From Ramularia collo-cygni (lineage: Eukaryota; Ascomycota; Dothideomycetes; Mycosphaerellales; Mycosphaerellaceae): a stretch of 64,000 bases of DNA. The position numbers and the translations under genes are program-made. The stretch spans positions 186,001 to 250,000 of the forward strand of contig NW_019716255.1 of NCBI RefSeq assembly GCF_900074925.1, read 5' to 3'. Within the stretch, counting starts at the first letter, position 1. Each line of letters opens with the position of its first letter. Below are positions 63,769-64,000 of the stretch, piece after piece. Under the pieces are notes generated by a model, which had not been told where the DNA came from, did no database searches, and saw only the letters and a list, made by a program, of their open reading frames with translations.

Positions 63769-64000
63769 CTAAGCAACGACATCACCTTCCGTCTGCCCCG
63801 TCTCCATCGTCTCTTCCTTGACAACCCCTCCATTCTCCTGCGGTTGCGGTTGCTGTTGTTGACCGGGGAGAATCAACTCTTCCTTTCCCTCTTCCGTCTC
63901 AAACGCTCCCTTACTCCACACCTTATCCTCAAACTTCTTCGCCGCCGCTTTCTGACCCGGCTCATGCTTAAAGGTACATCTGGTATTTGTGCAGGGGTGG
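63769..64000 (-). CDS. CCCH zinc-finger RNA-binding protein, C-terminal part (Nab2-like)
   Basis: The frame runs from the right edge to a TAG at 63769-63771 and gives the last 76 residues. It begins inside a CCCH finger, CTNTRCTFKHEPGQK, whose short C-x5-C-x3-H spacing is typical of the tandem fingers of Nab2/ZC3H14 proteins that bind poly(A) RNA in the nucleus. A conserved-looking helix KKFEDKVWSKGAFETEEGKE follows, then a Gln/Pro-rich tail. Only one finger is visible, so the identification with Nab2 is an inference from this pattern. Confidence 0.6.
   Translation of the reverse strand, partial: HPCTNTRCTFKHEPGQKAAAKKFEDKVWSKGAFETEEGKEELILPGQQQQPQPQENGGVVKEETMETGQTEGDVVA

Overview
The window is nuclear DNA of a filamentous ascomycete (Pezizomycotina). 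The evidence is dense genes of both orientations, short introns of about 50-100 nt with GT..CTAAC/CTGAC..AG signals, ascomycete-specific proteins (DASH subunit Spc34, HET-domain protein, Zn2Cys6/Fungal_trans regulators, 2EXR/F-box-like proteins) and typical fungal protein architectures. A dothideomycete is my guess from general appearance; the sequence alone does not prove it. About forty isolated single N bases are scattered through the window. I could model roughly 36 protein genes, two of them cut by the window ends. I found no convincing rRNA, tRNA, CRISPR or intact transposon.

Layout. 0-31 kb is mostly conserved housekeeping: the end of an SURF6/Rrp14 ribosome-biogenesis gene, mitochondrial acyl carrier protein, Vps74/GOLPH3, COP9 signalosome subunit 3, a cytochrome-b5 fusion desaturase (probable delta-8 sphingolipid desaturase), a 2EXR-like protein, spindle-checkpoint Mad1, an unknown probably mitochondrial protein, two tandem RING-like genes, Atg9, a second 2EXR-like gene, a nitrilase, a secreted lipase, proteasome lid subunit Rpn3 and DASH subunit Spc34 (the last two share a 193-bp promoter).

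31-46 kb looks accessory. It holds two tandem paralogues of a family I do not recognise, a HET-domain protein, a small DUF7587-like protein, a head-to-head pair in which one gene encodes a Zn2Cys6 DNA-binding domain without a regulatory domain and the other a Fungal_trans domain without a zinc cluster, a catalase-like heme protein and an MFS drug-type transporter. The regulator pair, catalase-like protein and transporter could form a small metabolic or detoxification unit (inference).

46-64 kb returns to metabolism: an unknown Gly-rich protein with a duplicated basic tail, a PlsC acyltransferase with a long basic tail, two small unknown proteins, mitochondrial serine hydroxymethyltransferase and S-adenosylmethionine synthetase arranged divergently (one-carbon supply and use), an FAD-dependent oxidoreductase, 6-phosphogluconate dehydrogenase, and the C-terminus of a CCCH zinc-finger RNA-binding protein.

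The observations I rate highest are the split zinc-cluster regulator with its GC-AG intron, the two RING paralogues that each lack a different zinc ligand, and the tandem unknown family beside the HET gene.
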